Of a stretch of 64,000 bases of DNA, positions 8,250 through 16,971 are shown piece after piece. The stretch's first letter is position 1, and each line of letters opens with the position of its first letter. The notes below the pieces were generated by a model, which had not been told where the DNA came from, made no database searches, and saw only the letters and a program-made list of their open reading frames with translations. The stretch comes from Halobacteriovoraceae bacterium. GTDB taxonomy: Bacteria > Bdellovibrionota > Bacteriovoracia > Bacteriovoracales > Bacteriovoracaceae. The translations under genes and the position numbers were made by a program. The stretch covers positions 62,001 to 126,000 of the forward strand of contig PAVS01000016.1 of NCBI GenBank assembly GCA_002713145.1, read 5' to 3'.

Positions 8250-10357
8250 AAAAGTTTCTGGGACTAATCCTTTTCTTTATTTTTGTTTTCATAGGGCTAG
8301 CTCTGTATATATTAAATTCAGGTCATCTTATCTGGGAAGGTGTCAAATATGCTAATGATAAATATCTAGAGGAATATCAAATCAACCTAGAGGATATAAA
8401 TTTTAGCTGGGAAAACGAATCTTTAACGCAAAAATTTATACACATTCAAGGAGAAGATATTTGCATCAAGCTCATGGGTAATCACCCTTGTTTAGATCAG
8501 CTAGAAGTAGCAGTGCGTTTTGATTTACTTGATCTTCCTCAATTTGAAATTGTAAAAGTTCATGCTGCTTCTGAAAAGATAGACTTCACCCTCCCTTCTA
8601 CAGAAAAAGCACCGAAGCAAGAGAGTGCGCTCATCGACATAGGTTATTATCTGGAAATGATAAGAGATCAGCTCAAGAGTATTCCCGCTGAAAATATCTT
8701 TTTGAGTTTTCCACAGATCCAACTTAGATCAGGTGAGAAGATCCAAACGATTGCCCTTGAACTTAAAAGAAAAGAGAATCAAGATCAATTGCAAGGTTGG
8801 CTTCGTTATAAAACAAATAAGCTAGCTATGAGCACCCCCATCAATATACAACTGGGTCAAAAGCCTGAGGTAAAACTTAATCCTGAGCTCTCGATGGGTG
8901 ATATACACTTAAAATCAATGATCGATATGGACTTCATGCCAGAGCAGTTTAAACTTGATTTTCAGCTCAACAAGTTTCATTACACTCAAAAATATAAACT
9001 AGGTGGTCTACAGTGCCATTCTAAGTTTGGCTACCAAGAACAGATAAAGCTCAACTGTGACCAAGGAGACTTTAGTGCCTTAATCAAAAAGAATTTCAAT
9101 TTTAATATTCAGGCTGATATTGAGCTAGCAAATAAGATCAATCTTAATAACCATGAAAACTTTATCATTCTCAACGCCAGAGGAGAGGGAAAGAAGTCTA
9201 ATGCATTTGACATTGAACTCAACTCTCAGCTCTTTTTGAGCTTTAACTCAAGCGAGTTGCAATATAAGCTTGAAAAGCTCAATGTTCTGGTGGATATCAA
9301 AAAATTTCAAAGAATTGAAAAAGAATTGCGCTCAACTCCTTTCGCTATTCCAGCCCCTTTCAACAATCTACAAGGACAAGTCAAACTTACCGGAAAACTT
9401 GATGAGAAACTCAATTATTTCGAGTTTCCTCTTGAAGCAGAATTTGATTTATTGCAAAACAAAAATGTCCAACTCAAAGGAAGATTGGAATCTTATGTTA
9501 AACTCAATCAGCAATACCAACCCACCCTAATAAAGGGAGATTTTCAGCTTGCACGCTTAAAGTTCTTCGTGCCGGATATTGACCCACTTTACGGAATTCC
9601 TAATGTCGCTCCATCCAGTAAAATTAATAAAGAAATCCGTTTTGAAAAAAAGAAAAAGTCATCTCTCGACTACGATTTAAAAATTGTAACGAGCAATAAT
9701 GAATCCATTCAAATACATAATCAGTTCTTTGAGCCTTACTTGGCATTAGGGGCAAAAATCCATGTCACTCCTCAAAAATTAACACTGAATATCGATGCGA
9801 GTGATAAAGCAAAACTTGTGTATCTAAAAAGAGAACTTCTCATCAAAGAAATTAATGTTTCTAAAGAGAGTAAAAGCACCTTGATTGATCTTACCTTTGA
9901 AGACGAAATACAAGGATATAAAATAATATTAAATGTAGTAGGCTCCGCTGACAAACCTAGACTTCTTCTTTCAAGCTTTCCTAGCCTTCCAAGAGAAGAT
10001 AATATTTCACTACTCCTCTATCGTAGAAAGTCTAATGAACTCACAGGGCTCGATCAGGCCAGTGTGGGCAGCACTCAAAATGCAATTTCCAATCGTGCCT
10101 TGGGGCTTTTTTCCATCTGGGCTTTTGCTTCCACCCCCATTGATAGCGTAAGTTATGACTCCGAAACCAACACCTACAACGCGGTCGTTGGGCTACCGGG
10201 GGGAGCAAGTGTGAGCATAGGGACAAATTGGGACCAGGTGAATAACCTCACTTTTAGAAAAAGAATCACCAATACTTGGGCAGTTGTAACCACTTTTGAG
10301 CCAAAAGATACGGATTCTAAAGAAACCATCATGTTGCAAAAAGAAATTAGCTTCTAA
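8246..10357 (+). CDS. tamB: TamB-like inner-membrane-anchored translocation/assembly protein
   Basis: Translation most likely starts at TTG 8246, overlapping the tamA stop, with GGGAGAG just upstream. The 703-residue product has one N-terminal membrane anchor (residues 4-22), a long beta-rich periplasmic region expected to form the hydrophobic groove typical of the AsmA/TamB superfamily, and a C-terminal DUF490-like end (LPREDNISLLLYRR, GLPGGASVSIGTNW, ending in Phe). It is much shorter than Escherichia coli TamB (about 1260 residues), so its groove would be shorter or the envelope narrower. Partner and order with tamA support the call. Confidence 0.85.
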   Translation: MKKFLGLILFFIFVFIGLALYILNSGHLIWEGVKYANDKYLEEYQINLEDINFSWENESLTQKFIHIQGEDICIKLMGNHPCLDQLEVAVRFDLLDLPQFEIVKVHAASEKIDFTLPSTEKAPKQESALIDIGYYLEMIRDQLKSIPAENIFLSFPQIQLRSGEKIQTIALELKRKENQDQLQGWLRYKTNKLAMSTPINIQLGQKPEVKLNPELSMGDIHLKSMIDMDFMPEQFKLDFQLNKFHYTQKYKLGGLQCHSKFGYQEQIKLNCDQGDFSALIKKNFNFNIQADIELANKINLNNHENFIILNARGEGKKSNAFDIELNSQLFLSFNSSELQYKLEKLNVLVDIKKFQRIEKELRSTPFAIPAPFNNLQGQVKLTGKLDEKLNYFEFPLEAEFDLLQNKNVQLKGRLESYVKLNQQYQPTLIKGDFQLARLKFFVPDIDPLYGIPNVAPSSKINKEIRFEKKKKSSLDYDLKIVTSNNESIQIHNQFFEPYLALGAKIHVTPQKLTLNIDASDKAKLVYLKRELLIKEINVSKESKSTLIDLTFEDEIQGYKIILNVVGSADKPRLLLSSFPSLPREDNISLLLYRRKSNELTGLDQASVGSTQNAISNRALGLFSIWAFASTPIDSVSYDSETNTYNAVVGLPGGASVSIGTNWDQVNNLTFRKRITNTWAVVTTFEPKDTDSKETIMLQKEISF

Positions 10358-10476
10358 ATGTGAACTTTGCTACACAAAAGATACATATTTAAATCATACG
10401 AAAGTAAGAAGATTTATCTTCCACAACCCCACAACTTACTGCAACAATATGTGTAGGTAAACAAGTGAGGTTTATT

Positions 10477-10860
10477 ATGGAAAATAAATTCAGTGTCATC
10501 ATTGCAGAAACCAATCCTGAAAACGATCTTTATGTCCGTTCATTAGTGGGAGATATCTGTGAAGAACCCATTTCGGTTTTTAACATCAATTATATCATTG
10601 ATTTACTGACCTTTAACTTAAATGCAATTTCCGCTAGAAATGAATACATTTTATTTATTAATGAACGCTTCACGTTACTTCCTTCCTTTGCCAAACTCAT
10701 GGCCTTTATTGAATTATTTCCCAAAGGTATTCGCCTGGTTATGATCCGCGAAAATAGAGCACCGATTAAAGTCGAAACTATTATTCCCAAGTCTATTGCT
10801 TTCGAATCCTTTCGACGAAATGAATTAACAACTGCTTTTCCTCAACTGGAAGTCTGCTAA
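10477..10860 (+). CDS. Hypothetical protein, small and cytoplasmic
   Basis: The start is taken as ATG 10477 because AGTGAGG lies about 7 bases upstream; an in-frame GTG at 10465 would place that site inside the gene. The 127-residue product has no signal peptide. It alternates short strands and helices (FSVIIAETNPENDLYVRSLV, GIRLVMIRENRAPIKVE), which resembles a response-regulator receiver fold, but the phosphorylatable aspartate pattern is not convincing. I recognise no family. It is monocistronic: tamB ends 119 bases before it, and the next gene is convergent. Confidence 0.6.
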   Translation: MENKFSVIIAETNPENDLYVRSLVGDICEEPISVFNINYIIDLLTFNLNAISARNEYILFINERFTLLPSFAKLMAFIELFPKGIRLVMIRENRAPIKVETIIPKSIAFESFRRNELTTAFPQLEVC

Positions 10861-10868
10861 ACCAAATT

Positions 10869-11537
10869 TTAATAGGAACGTATACTGATATCAAATTGAC
10901 CTTTTCTAGGTCCAGAAATGGGCTTTCCTTGAGCATTCACTGCTTTTTTGAAATCGACAGTAACATTGTTTTGCTCCGTAACGCTTAAGGACTGCAAAAT
11001 TCGATCTTCAGCATTATAAGGATCATCTTTAAAATACACTTGAGTGGTAAGTTCCTCAAATCCTCTTTTATGAACTTTCATATGAATATGAGCTGGTCTC
11101 ATCCATGTGGATGTTGCCTGATAATGGCCAGGCTTAATAGTTTTAAATTGATACTCTCCTAATTTATTGGTCACCGCTCGACCCCAATATTGAAAGTTAG
11201 GATCTAACTTCGCAGGATTGGGGTCTCCGGGATGATTGTATTTTCCTGAAGCACACGCTTGCCAAATTTCTACCATTGCACCTGTAACGGGCAGACAATT
11301 TTGGTCTGTCACTTTTCCATACATGATGACCACTTCTCCTTGTGCCGATTCTCTAGAGCCACGCACCTGGGTGAGATCATTGTCTTTATCGTTTTGATCT
11401 TCGATAGGATAAAATGGGCCTTCTGTTTGAGCAGGTGTTAAAGAGCAAGTATTCGCTTTGACTCTTCCAGCGAATAAAAGTGTCCCCGCTGTCATTAAAC
11501 TCGTTTTTAAATATTTTCTGCGTGAAACATCTTGCAT
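10869..11537 (-). CDS. Tat-exported intradiol ring-cleavage dioxygenase-like protein
   Basis: The 222-residue protein opens with a twin-arginine signal (SRRKYLK then a hydrophobic stretch, residues 5-24), so it should leave the cytoplasm folded. The intradiol dioxygenase core is clear: the four non-haem iron(III) ligands correspond to Tyr100 (SGKY), Tyr139 (IKPGHY), His150 and His152 (RPAHIH). The family cleaves catechol-type rings between the hydroxyls. AAAGGAG sits 6 bases before the ATG. It is divergent from a LysR gene, which is therefore its likely regulator. The physiological substrate is unknown; secreted members are often of uncertain function. Confidence 0.88.
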   Translation of the reverse strand: MQDVSRRKYLKTSLMTAGTLLFAGRVKANTCSLTPAQTEGPFYPIEDQNDKDNDLTQVRGSRESAQGEVVIMYGKVTDQNCLPVTGAMVEIWQACASGKYNHPGDPNPAKLDPNFQYWGRAVTNKLGEYQFKTIKPGHYQATSTWMRPAHIHMKVHKRGFEELTTQVYFKDDPYNAEDRILQSLSVTEQNNVTVDFKKAVNAQGKPISGPRKGQFDISIRSY

Positions 11538-11588
11538 AGCTTTCTCCTTTACTGATGTTATAGCTAGTTATAAATGACAATAAGACAT

Positions 11589-11606
11589 AAATATAATTGT
11601 ATATTT
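11589..11606. promoter_or_regulatory. Candidate LysR operator between dioxygenase and lysR
   Basis: AAATATA, four bases, then TATATTT form a perfect 7-base inverted repeat in the 93-base gap between the divergent dioxygenase and LysR genes. Position and symmetry fit the T-N11-A class of LysR sites. The high A+T content makes chance occurrence possible. Confidence 0.35.
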
Positions 11607-11630
11607 TAATTTCTGTGATAAAGTATTTTT

Positions 11631-12464
11631 ATGTCTTTATCCCTTGATGATATTAAAAACTTTCTAGCCGTCTGCAACACGCTCAATATCACTAGGGCTT
11701 CTGAAGTCTTAGGCATGACTCAACCAACACTTAGCTATTCCATCAAAAGACTTGAAAGCGAATTAGGTGCAGAGCTTATCACGCGACAAAAGAATGGAGT
11801 GCAACTAACAAAGGTGGGGGAAGAATTTTTAGGCAGGGCCAAAAAACTCGTTCTTCTTTGGGAAGAGTCACAATCAATCCTGACGACAGATAATGAAAAT
11901 GCGAGAGGAGAATTTTCTCTGGGTGTTCACCCTTCAGTGGCCTTATATACTCTCCATCTTATTTTCCCTAAATTTCTTGAAAAATACCCTTATATAAATT
12001 TTAGACTTCATCATGGTTTATCCAGAGAAATCTCAAAAAAAGTTATTAACTGGGAGATAGACTTTGCTCTGGTTATTAACCCTATTGAGCATCCTGACCT
12101 CGTTATCCATCCTCTGGGTGAAGACATAGTCACTCTCTTCGGGGCTAGAAAACAAGCACAAAAGTTAATTTATGATCCTGAACTTGCTCAGTCTCTGTTT
12201 ATACTTAAAAAGCTGGGAAAAAAATCAACTCAGTATAATGGACATATTCATTCTGGAAATTTAGAAGTGATTGCGAAATTGTCAGCGAGTGGTTTAGGCC
12301 ATGGACTTTTACCTACGCGAGTGGCGCAGAATTTTAAAAATCTCAAAGCGATCTCTGGAGCTCCCACATTTAAAGATAAAATCTGTCTTATTTATAGAAA
12401 AGAAAAGCACACCAACCCTATCAGTCAAAAAATGATCGATATTTTTAAACAAACAAAATTATAA
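11631..12464 (+). CDS. LysR-family transcriptional regulator
   Basis: The 277-residue protein has the LysR N-terminal winged helix (residues about 3-62: LNITRASEVLGMTQPTLSYS is the helix-turn-helix) and a C-terminal substrate-binding domain (about 88-277) that would bind a small effector. It is divergent from the Tat dioxygenase gene with a 93-base gap holding an inverted repeat, the standard arrangement for a LysR activator and its target. No strong ribosome site precedes the ATG. The effector could be an aromatic acid or a product of the dioxygenase, but that is inference. Confidence 0.92.
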   Translation: MSLSLDDIKNFLAVCNTLNITRASEVLGMTQPTLSYSIKRLESELGAELITRQKNGVQLTKVGEEFLGRAKKLVLLWEESQSILTTDNENARGEFSLGVHPSVALYTLHLIFPKFLEKYPYINFRLHHGLSREISKKVINWEIDFALVINPIEHPDLVIHPLGEDIVTLFGARKQAQKLIYDPELAQSLFILKKLGKKSTQYNGHIHSGNLEVIAKLSASGLGHGLLPTRVAQNFKNLKAISGAPTFKDKICLIYRKEKHTNPISQKMIDIFKQTKL

Positions 12465-12465
12465 A

Positions 12466-13188
12466 TTAAGGACAGCCTGTGCCACCAGTAAGGGCCCCTT
12501 GATTAGTGCAGTTTGTAGCATTCTCTGGGCAGTTGAGTCTAACATGAATATGATCGGCGTGATTTGTGACGTGCCTGAGACTTCTTAGAACTTCTCTATT
12601 ATCATTATATTCACCACGGGCTTTGGCGTATTCACATAATGAGTTTTTTAAGGTCTGATCAATAAAGATTCGTGCCACATCCCCATAACGATGAAGCGCT
12701 TTCATAAGCTCCCAGTTCCGCTCTAAATCAAAATTACTCGATGTTTGACCGTTCACCACCATGGAAGGAGCATAAGGTTCATTAGTGGCCACGGGATCAT
12801 GCTCAATACAATCTTCTCGATAGAAACCTAGATCCACATCTAGACCATTTTCATGAGATTTGTGACCATCTACATCTCCCCCATTCTCAGCACTTAAGTC
12901 TTCAACTTGGAGGCGATCACATCCGGGATAGCGACGTCTAATATCAGCTGCTGCGTTTTGAATCATGGATATCAAAGGGTCTGTCCCCCAAATTTTAACC
13001 CAGTCTTGTGTGAGACCATGCCATTCCATATACTGTTCATTAAGGTGTTTATAACCACAACCATGGAGAGGAAGCGGCACAGAGTCAATGATAGTCCCAT
13101 CCCAATAGACACCAGTGGGTCTAGCATTTTGAGCAAAAACCTGAGAACACATAACCATAAGGATGTATAAAAGAATAAAATATTTCAC
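12466..13188 (-). CDS. Secreted MepA-like penicillin-insensitive murein endopeptidase (M74)
   Basis: The 240-residue product (GTG start) has a signal peptide cleaved near VFA-QN. Two metal motifs of the LAS/M74 peptidases are intact: HKSHENGLDVD at residues 109-119 and HADHIHVR at 210-217. These peptidases are zinc D-alanyl endopeptidases that cut peptidoglycan cross-links in the periplasm, independent of beta-lactam targets. Length matches the family (E. coli MepA about 274). It is last in a leftward run with a YHS protein, a diheme cytochrome and a nitroreductase (36-base gap). In a predator it might act on self or prey wall. Convergent with the LysR gene, one base apart. Confidence 0.85.
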   Translation of the reverse strand: MKYFILLYILMVMCSQVFAQNARPTGVYWDGTIIDSVPLPLHGCGYKHLNEQYMEWHGLTQDWVKIWGTDPLISMIQNAAADIRRRYPGCDRLQVEDLSAENGGDVDGHKSHENGLDVDLGFYREDCIEHDPVATNEPYAPSMVVNGQTSSNFDLERNWELMKALHRYGDVARIFIDQTLKNSLCEYAKARGEYNDNREVLRSLRHVTNHADHIHVRLNCPENATNCTNQGALTGGTGCP

Positions 13189-13224
13189 TTCTTTCTTATC
13201 GGACTGTTTTAGTAAAACATTAAT

Positions 13225-13866
13225 TTAGAAATAGAAGTCACTTATCTGATCAAGTGATTTTTGTTTAAGCACTGGAACTTCAAGGTTTTCCGGGGGGATT
13301 CCTGCAACAATCATCATAAAAGGTTTGAAATCTTTAGGTAAGTTGAGGGATTCTCGCATAAAATTCATATTTTTAGGGGTATAGGTTAAACAGGAGACCC
13401 CACTTAAATGAAGTGCGGAAATAAGCATTCCTGTGGCCAGACCTGTGGACTCTTTAGCGTAATAATTTTTCCCCTCTTCATCAGTGTTGCGGTAAAAAAC
13501 ACAAATATAATGGGAAGCATGTAAAAGAAATTCCTTATCTTCGTTGGTGTGAATATGCTTGAGATCTTTAAGCCATTGTTGATTGGGCCGATTGATATAA
13601 AAATCTAGTTCTTGTTTTTTGGCCGCCAGCCGTAAATCGGATTTAATGTTTTCATCTCCCACACTTACAAAGTGCCAGGGCTGCTTATTAGCACCGCTGG
13701 GGGCTGTTCCTGCCACGCGAATCGCATTCTCAATAATTTCATCATCAATTTTTTCAGACACAAAATCACGGGTGCTTCGTCTCGCACGAAAAATATCTAA
13801 GAGTTCCTGAGCTATAGCGCGAGATTGTTCAACTTGAAATTTTTTTCGTTTAATATGACTTAACAT
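13225..13866 (-). CDS. Nitroreductase-family flavoprotein (BluB/iodotyrosine deiodinase-like)
   Basis: The 213-residue protein carries the FMN-binding nitroreductase signature: ARRSTRDF near the start, then APSGANKQPWHFV. The APSGANxQPW form and the length are most like the BluB/iodotyrosine deiodinase-like branch rather than NfsA/NfsB. The reaction would be flavin-dependent reduction of an unidentified small molecule. The start ATG shares one base with the stop of the upstream cytochrome gene (TAATG), so translation is coupled. It lies in the YHS-cytochrome-nitroreductase-endopeptidase run. Confidence 0.88.
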   Translation of the reverse strand: MLSHIKRKKFQVEQSRAIAQELLDIFRARRSTRDFVSEKIDDEIIENAIRVAGTAPSGANKQPWHFVSVGDENIKSDLRLAAKKQELDFYINRPNQQWLKDLKHIHTNEDKEFLLHASHYICVFYRNTDEEGKNYYAKESTGLATGMLISALHLSGVSCLTYTPKNMNFMRESLNLPKDFKPFMMIVAGIPPENLEVPVLKQKSLDQISDFYF

Positions 13867-14528
13867 TATTTCCTCGGAATTTTATTCTTTATCCATTCTT
13901 TAATCACGGCCAACTCTTCAGCTGAAACTCTTTCAAGTTCTGACCAAATCGGTGGCATAGGCTCTACTGGATCAGTGAGCACTTCAACTAATAAACTATT
14001 CTCCACATCTTCAAAATTATTGAGAAGATAGTCTTGGTTTTTCACAAAGTCTTCATACTTATCCAATGGGAAGAAGCTCGCTTGTCCATTCGGATTATGA
14101 CATCGAACACATTTTGGGAAAAAGACTTTTTGCGACAACGATTCCCAATGGGGTGCAAGTTTGATCTCGTCAGGTTTTTGATTCTCTACTGAGAAAGGTG
14201 CTCCTGCACTCACCCAAGAGTTAACCATTTGCTTTAATTCTCTCGTAAGCGGTGATTGATTCTTTGGCATTCGATTGTTTTCAATTTCTTCTTGTATTTG
14301 TTTACTTTGATCAAAGACAGCTTCATACTGAGAATAATCTCTATGACAATCTATGCAATGAGGAGTTAGTATTTCTTTTTTTATCTCTGCAAAATCAATC
14401 GAACTTGAAAGAGCAAAGCTTTGTGAATCAGCAAACTCTAAATCCGATCTCTCTTGAATGATCAGTTCTAAGTTACAACTTAGCATTAAGAAAAAAATGG
14501 TCATCAATAAAGTTTGCTTCATCTTCAT
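13866..14528 (-). CDS. Diheme c-type cytochrome lipoprotein
   Basis: The 220-residue product begins with a signal peptide ending in the lipobox LMLSC, so it is probably anchored to a membrane facing the periplasm. Two CxxCH heme c sites are present: CIDCH near residue 57 and CVRCH near residue 140, each within similar sequence (PHCIDCH and FPKCVRCH), suggesting an internal duplication of a single-heme unit. Such domains transfer electrons. It starts 11 bases after the YHS gene and couples by TAATG to the nitroreductase gene. The redox partner is not apparent. Confidence 0.82.
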   Translation of the reverse strand: MKMKQTLLMTIFFLMLSCNLELIIQERSDLEFADSQSFALSSSIDFAEIKKEILTPHCIDCHRDYSQYEAVFDQSKQIQEEIENNRMPKNQSPLTRELKQMVNSWVSAGAPFSVENQKPDEIKLAPHWESLSQKVFFPKCVRCHNPNGQASFFPLDKYEDFVKNQDYLLNNFEDVENSLLVEVLTDPVEPMPPIWSELERVSAEELAVIKEWIKNKIPRK

Positions 14529-14539
14529 TTCTCTTTTAG

Positions 14540-15025
14540 TTAGAGTCGTGGGCTTTCACCGGAGATTCTTTTCCAATGAGCATCAGCTTGAGCAGCATTA
14601 CCTTTAATGTCACGGTCAAAAAATCTCTTCGCTCGGCTGTTGACGAAAAAGAAAATTCTACGTCCATCAACGGTAAAATACTCGGGTTTAATATCTATCT
14701 TACTTCCAACCACCATGGCCCGGGCACACCATCCCCCATAAGTGGGCTCATACTTGAGAGGATCTGTTAAAAAGGTTTTCATATTTTTTGCATTGGCAAA
14801 GAAATACTCTACTTGATCATACATAAGAGCAAATTCTTTCTTACCTATAAGTGGAGTGCTTCCCCCTTCAGGGAAAAAAGAAACGGGATCATAGACCTTG
14901 CCATTGATATGGTGAAAAAGCCCCACCCCTTGCTCATTTAAATTGTACTCCGAGACATTTCTTCCTTCCTGGGCCATTAGTTGAAAAGAAGCGATGAGGA
15001 GGATACAACTGAATAACTTTTGCAT
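14540..15025 (-). CDS. Exported YHS-domain protein
   Basis: The 161-residue protein has a signal peptide (cleavage about LMA-QE, residue 18). The rest matches the YHS-domain (seleno)protein pattern: YDPVSFF near the start, a phenylalanine/tyrosine-rich middle, YGGWCARAMVVG with a single conserved cysteine (TGC here, not selenocysteine), VDGRRIFFFV and a final ADAHWKRI. YHS domains are thought to bind metals or heme. AAGGAG lies about 7 bases before the ATG. It is the first gene of a leftward run and is divergent from a LysR gene 95 bases away. Confidence 0.8.
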   Translation of the reverse strand: MQKLFSCILLIASFQLMAQEGRNVSEYNLNEQGVGLFHHINGKVYDPVSFFPEGGSTPLIGKKEFALMYDQVEYFFANAKNMKTFLTDPLKYEPTYGGWCARAMVVGSKIDIKPEYFTVDGRRIFFFVNSRAKRFFDRDIKGNAAQADAHWKRISGESPRL

Positions 15026-15098
15026 AATTTCTCCTTGAGTTAGTTCCTAAAGATTTTTTAACAACTTTTGACATATAAATAAATTGACTTTTAAGACT

Positions 15099-15120
15099 AT
15101 AGGCCATAACTAATGGCTAT
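15099..15120. promoter_or_regulatory. Candidate LysR operator overlapping the lysR start
   Basis: GCCAT, five bases, ATGGC form an inverted repeat at 15103-15117, extended outward by ATAG/TAT with one bulged G. It ends one base before the ATG of the LysR gene at 15121, a good place for autorepression, and lies in the shared control region of the divergent YHS operon. Confidence 0.4.
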
Positions 15121-16014
15121 ATGCTAATAGATCATCTCGAAAAACTTAATTATTTCTATGCCATCGCCAAAATGGGCTCATTCAATAAAGCAGCTAAAAA
15201 GCTCTATATTACTCAGCCCTCCCTTACCAAGTCGATCAAAATTCTAGAAGAGGATTTACAAAAAGAGCTCTTTATCCGAACTCCCAAAGGCGTGAAGCTC
15301 ACGGTAGAAGGAAATATTATTTATGAATATTGCATGATTCTTTTCTCTCATATTGAACAAATGCAAGACGACATCTCCAAAATGGAGAATCCAATGAACA
15401 CCAGTGTGACTATTAGCACTTATGATAGTATTGCAGTTTATTTTTGGCCTAAGTTTATCAACTACATCAATAAAGTTTATCCGGAATTAACCATTCGACT
15501 ACTCACAGGTCGCAGTAATCAAATGCATAAAAAGCTCATTGATGGGCAATGTGATCTCGCTTTTATTATTGAGCCCAAAGAATCAAAACACACGATAAAT
15601 GAAAAACTCGCTGAAGATAAATTTGCTTATTATGAGTCAACTGATACAAAAATTTATAAAGACCACCAATCAGCCCCTTTGATCATCATGAATCAAACAG
15701 TAGAGCTAGCGGATCAAAAAATTGGAACCTTTCTTAATAAATACCGAGAAGACAATCATCTTTATGAAGCATCTAGCTTAGAAACGGTTAAGGCCCTGAC
15801 CAGTGGTGGTGTGGGCATAGGTATTCTTCCCACTCAAGTGGCCAGGGATTTAGTTAAAGCAAAAAAGCTCAAAGAAATTAACCCCACTAAATTTCCCAAG
15901 CTCACCAAAACCAAACATAATATTTCGATTTGTTACTCACGTTATAAATTTGGTTCGCCATTAATCAATAACTTAGTCAAAGAGCTGGAGCTATTTACTC
16001 GAGAGTTTTACTAA
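15121..16014 (+). CDS. LysR-family transcriptional regulator
   Basis: The 297-residue protein has the LysR winged helix (residues about 5-64, with FNKAAKKLYITQPSLTKSIK as helix-turn-helix) and an effector-binding domain (about 92-295). It is divergent from the YHS-cytochrome-nitroreductase-endopeptidase run, which it probably controls. There is no Shine-Dalgarno; instead a candidate operator reaches the start codon. It converges on a third LysR gene (16017) with two bases between stops. Confidence 0.92.
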   Translation: MLIDHLEKLNYFYAIAKMGSFNKAAKKLYITQPSLTKSIKILEEDLQKELFIRTPKGVKLTVEGNIIYEYCMILFSHIEQMQDDISKMENPMNTSVTISTYDSIAVYFWPKFINYINKVYPELTIRLLTGRSNQMHKKLIDGQCDLAFIIEPKESKHTINEKLAEDKFAYYESTDTKIYKDHQSAPLIIMNQTVELADQKIGTFLNKYREDNHLYEASSLETVKALTSGGVGIGILPTQVARDLVKAKKLKEINPTKFPKLTKTKHNISICYSRYKFGSPLINNLVKELELFTREFY

Positions 16015-16016
16015 TT

Positions 16017-16874
16017 TTATTTGAGTAGGGTTTGCCCCACCCCATCATAAGATTTTTTACTAATACACCAAATAGTTGTTTGCAGCTCGGCCAACTCTCC
16101 CAGTACCATAAGATCTTTATTTTGCAGCATTCGTTTTTTGGCCACTTCTGGGACGATGATAAAGCCAAGCCCTCTCTCACACACCAATTGTAGCAACTCG
16201 ATATCGTCTGCTTCTCCAATCACTTTGGGTGCGAGACCATATTTTGCAAAATAAAGTTCTATTTCATAGCGAAGTTGAGAATCACTGGTGTATTGCATAC
16301 ACGGCAGCTCCCCAAGGCTCTCAGGAAATGACTTTTTGTATTTTCGAAATTGTTTATGGGCAAGAACATAAGTCTTATTGACCCCAAAGCGATAGGCATT
16401 CATACTTTGACTCAACCCTTCGTTGCTATCTGAGAAGATAAGGTCGAGTTTTTCCTCCTCTAATTCGGCCAATAGCAAATGCCTAGGTTGCTCAGTGATT
16501 TTAACCACAGCTTCCCCTGTTTCTAGCAAAGGAAGTAAACTATCATAGAGAAAGAAATGACTCATATGCTGGGTAATTCCAATATCTATTGAAGACTTAG
16601 GCAGCTGTAATTTATTTCTAAGACGCATGGTGAGCTCTTGACCTTGATCAAAAATATTTTGAGCATATTGGGTGGCAAGCTTTCCAGCTTTTGTCAGTAC
16701 CAAGGATCTATTTCTACGTTCAAAGAGTTTGGTCTGAAAAAATTCCTCTAGCAGTTTTATTTGATCACTAATAGTAGGTTGAGACACATGGAGCTTGTCC
16801 GCAGCAGCTTTGATCGACCCTTCTCGGGCAACGATATAAAAATAATAGAGATGGTTGTAGTTAGGTTTTTCCAT
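16017..16874 (-). CDS. LysR-family regulator, NhaR-like
   Basis: The 285-residue protein starts NYNHLYYFYIVAREGSIKAA then LHVSQPTISDQIKLLEE, the helix-turn-helix form seen in the NhaR branch of LysR proteins, followed by an effector domain (about 92-285). NhaR relatives respond to sodium or to envelope conditions in enterobacteria; whether that holds here is unknown as no antiporter gene is nearby. It is divergent from the small acidic secreted protein gene at 16972, a possible target. Confidence 0.88.
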   Translation of the reverse strand: MEKPNYNHLYYFYIVAREGSIKAAADKLHVSQPTISDQIKLLEEFFQTKLFERRNRSLVLTKAGKLATQYAQNIFDQGQELTMRLRNKLQLPKSSIDIGITQHMSHFFLYDSLLPLLETGEAVVKITEQPRHLLLAELEEEKLDLIFSDSNEGLSQSMNAYRFGVNKTYVLAHKQFRKYKKSFPESLGELPCMQYTSDSQLRYEIELYFAKYGLAPKVIGEADDIELLQLVCERGLGFIIVPEVAKKRMLQNKDLMVLGELAELQTTIWCISKKSYDGVGQTLLK

Positions 16875-16971
16875 AAAATCTCACTTAGTTTTTTCCTAAC
16901 TATTATAGCAAATAAAACGATTATAACATAATAAAAAAGTGGACGATAATACCCTATATCAGGAGGAACCT

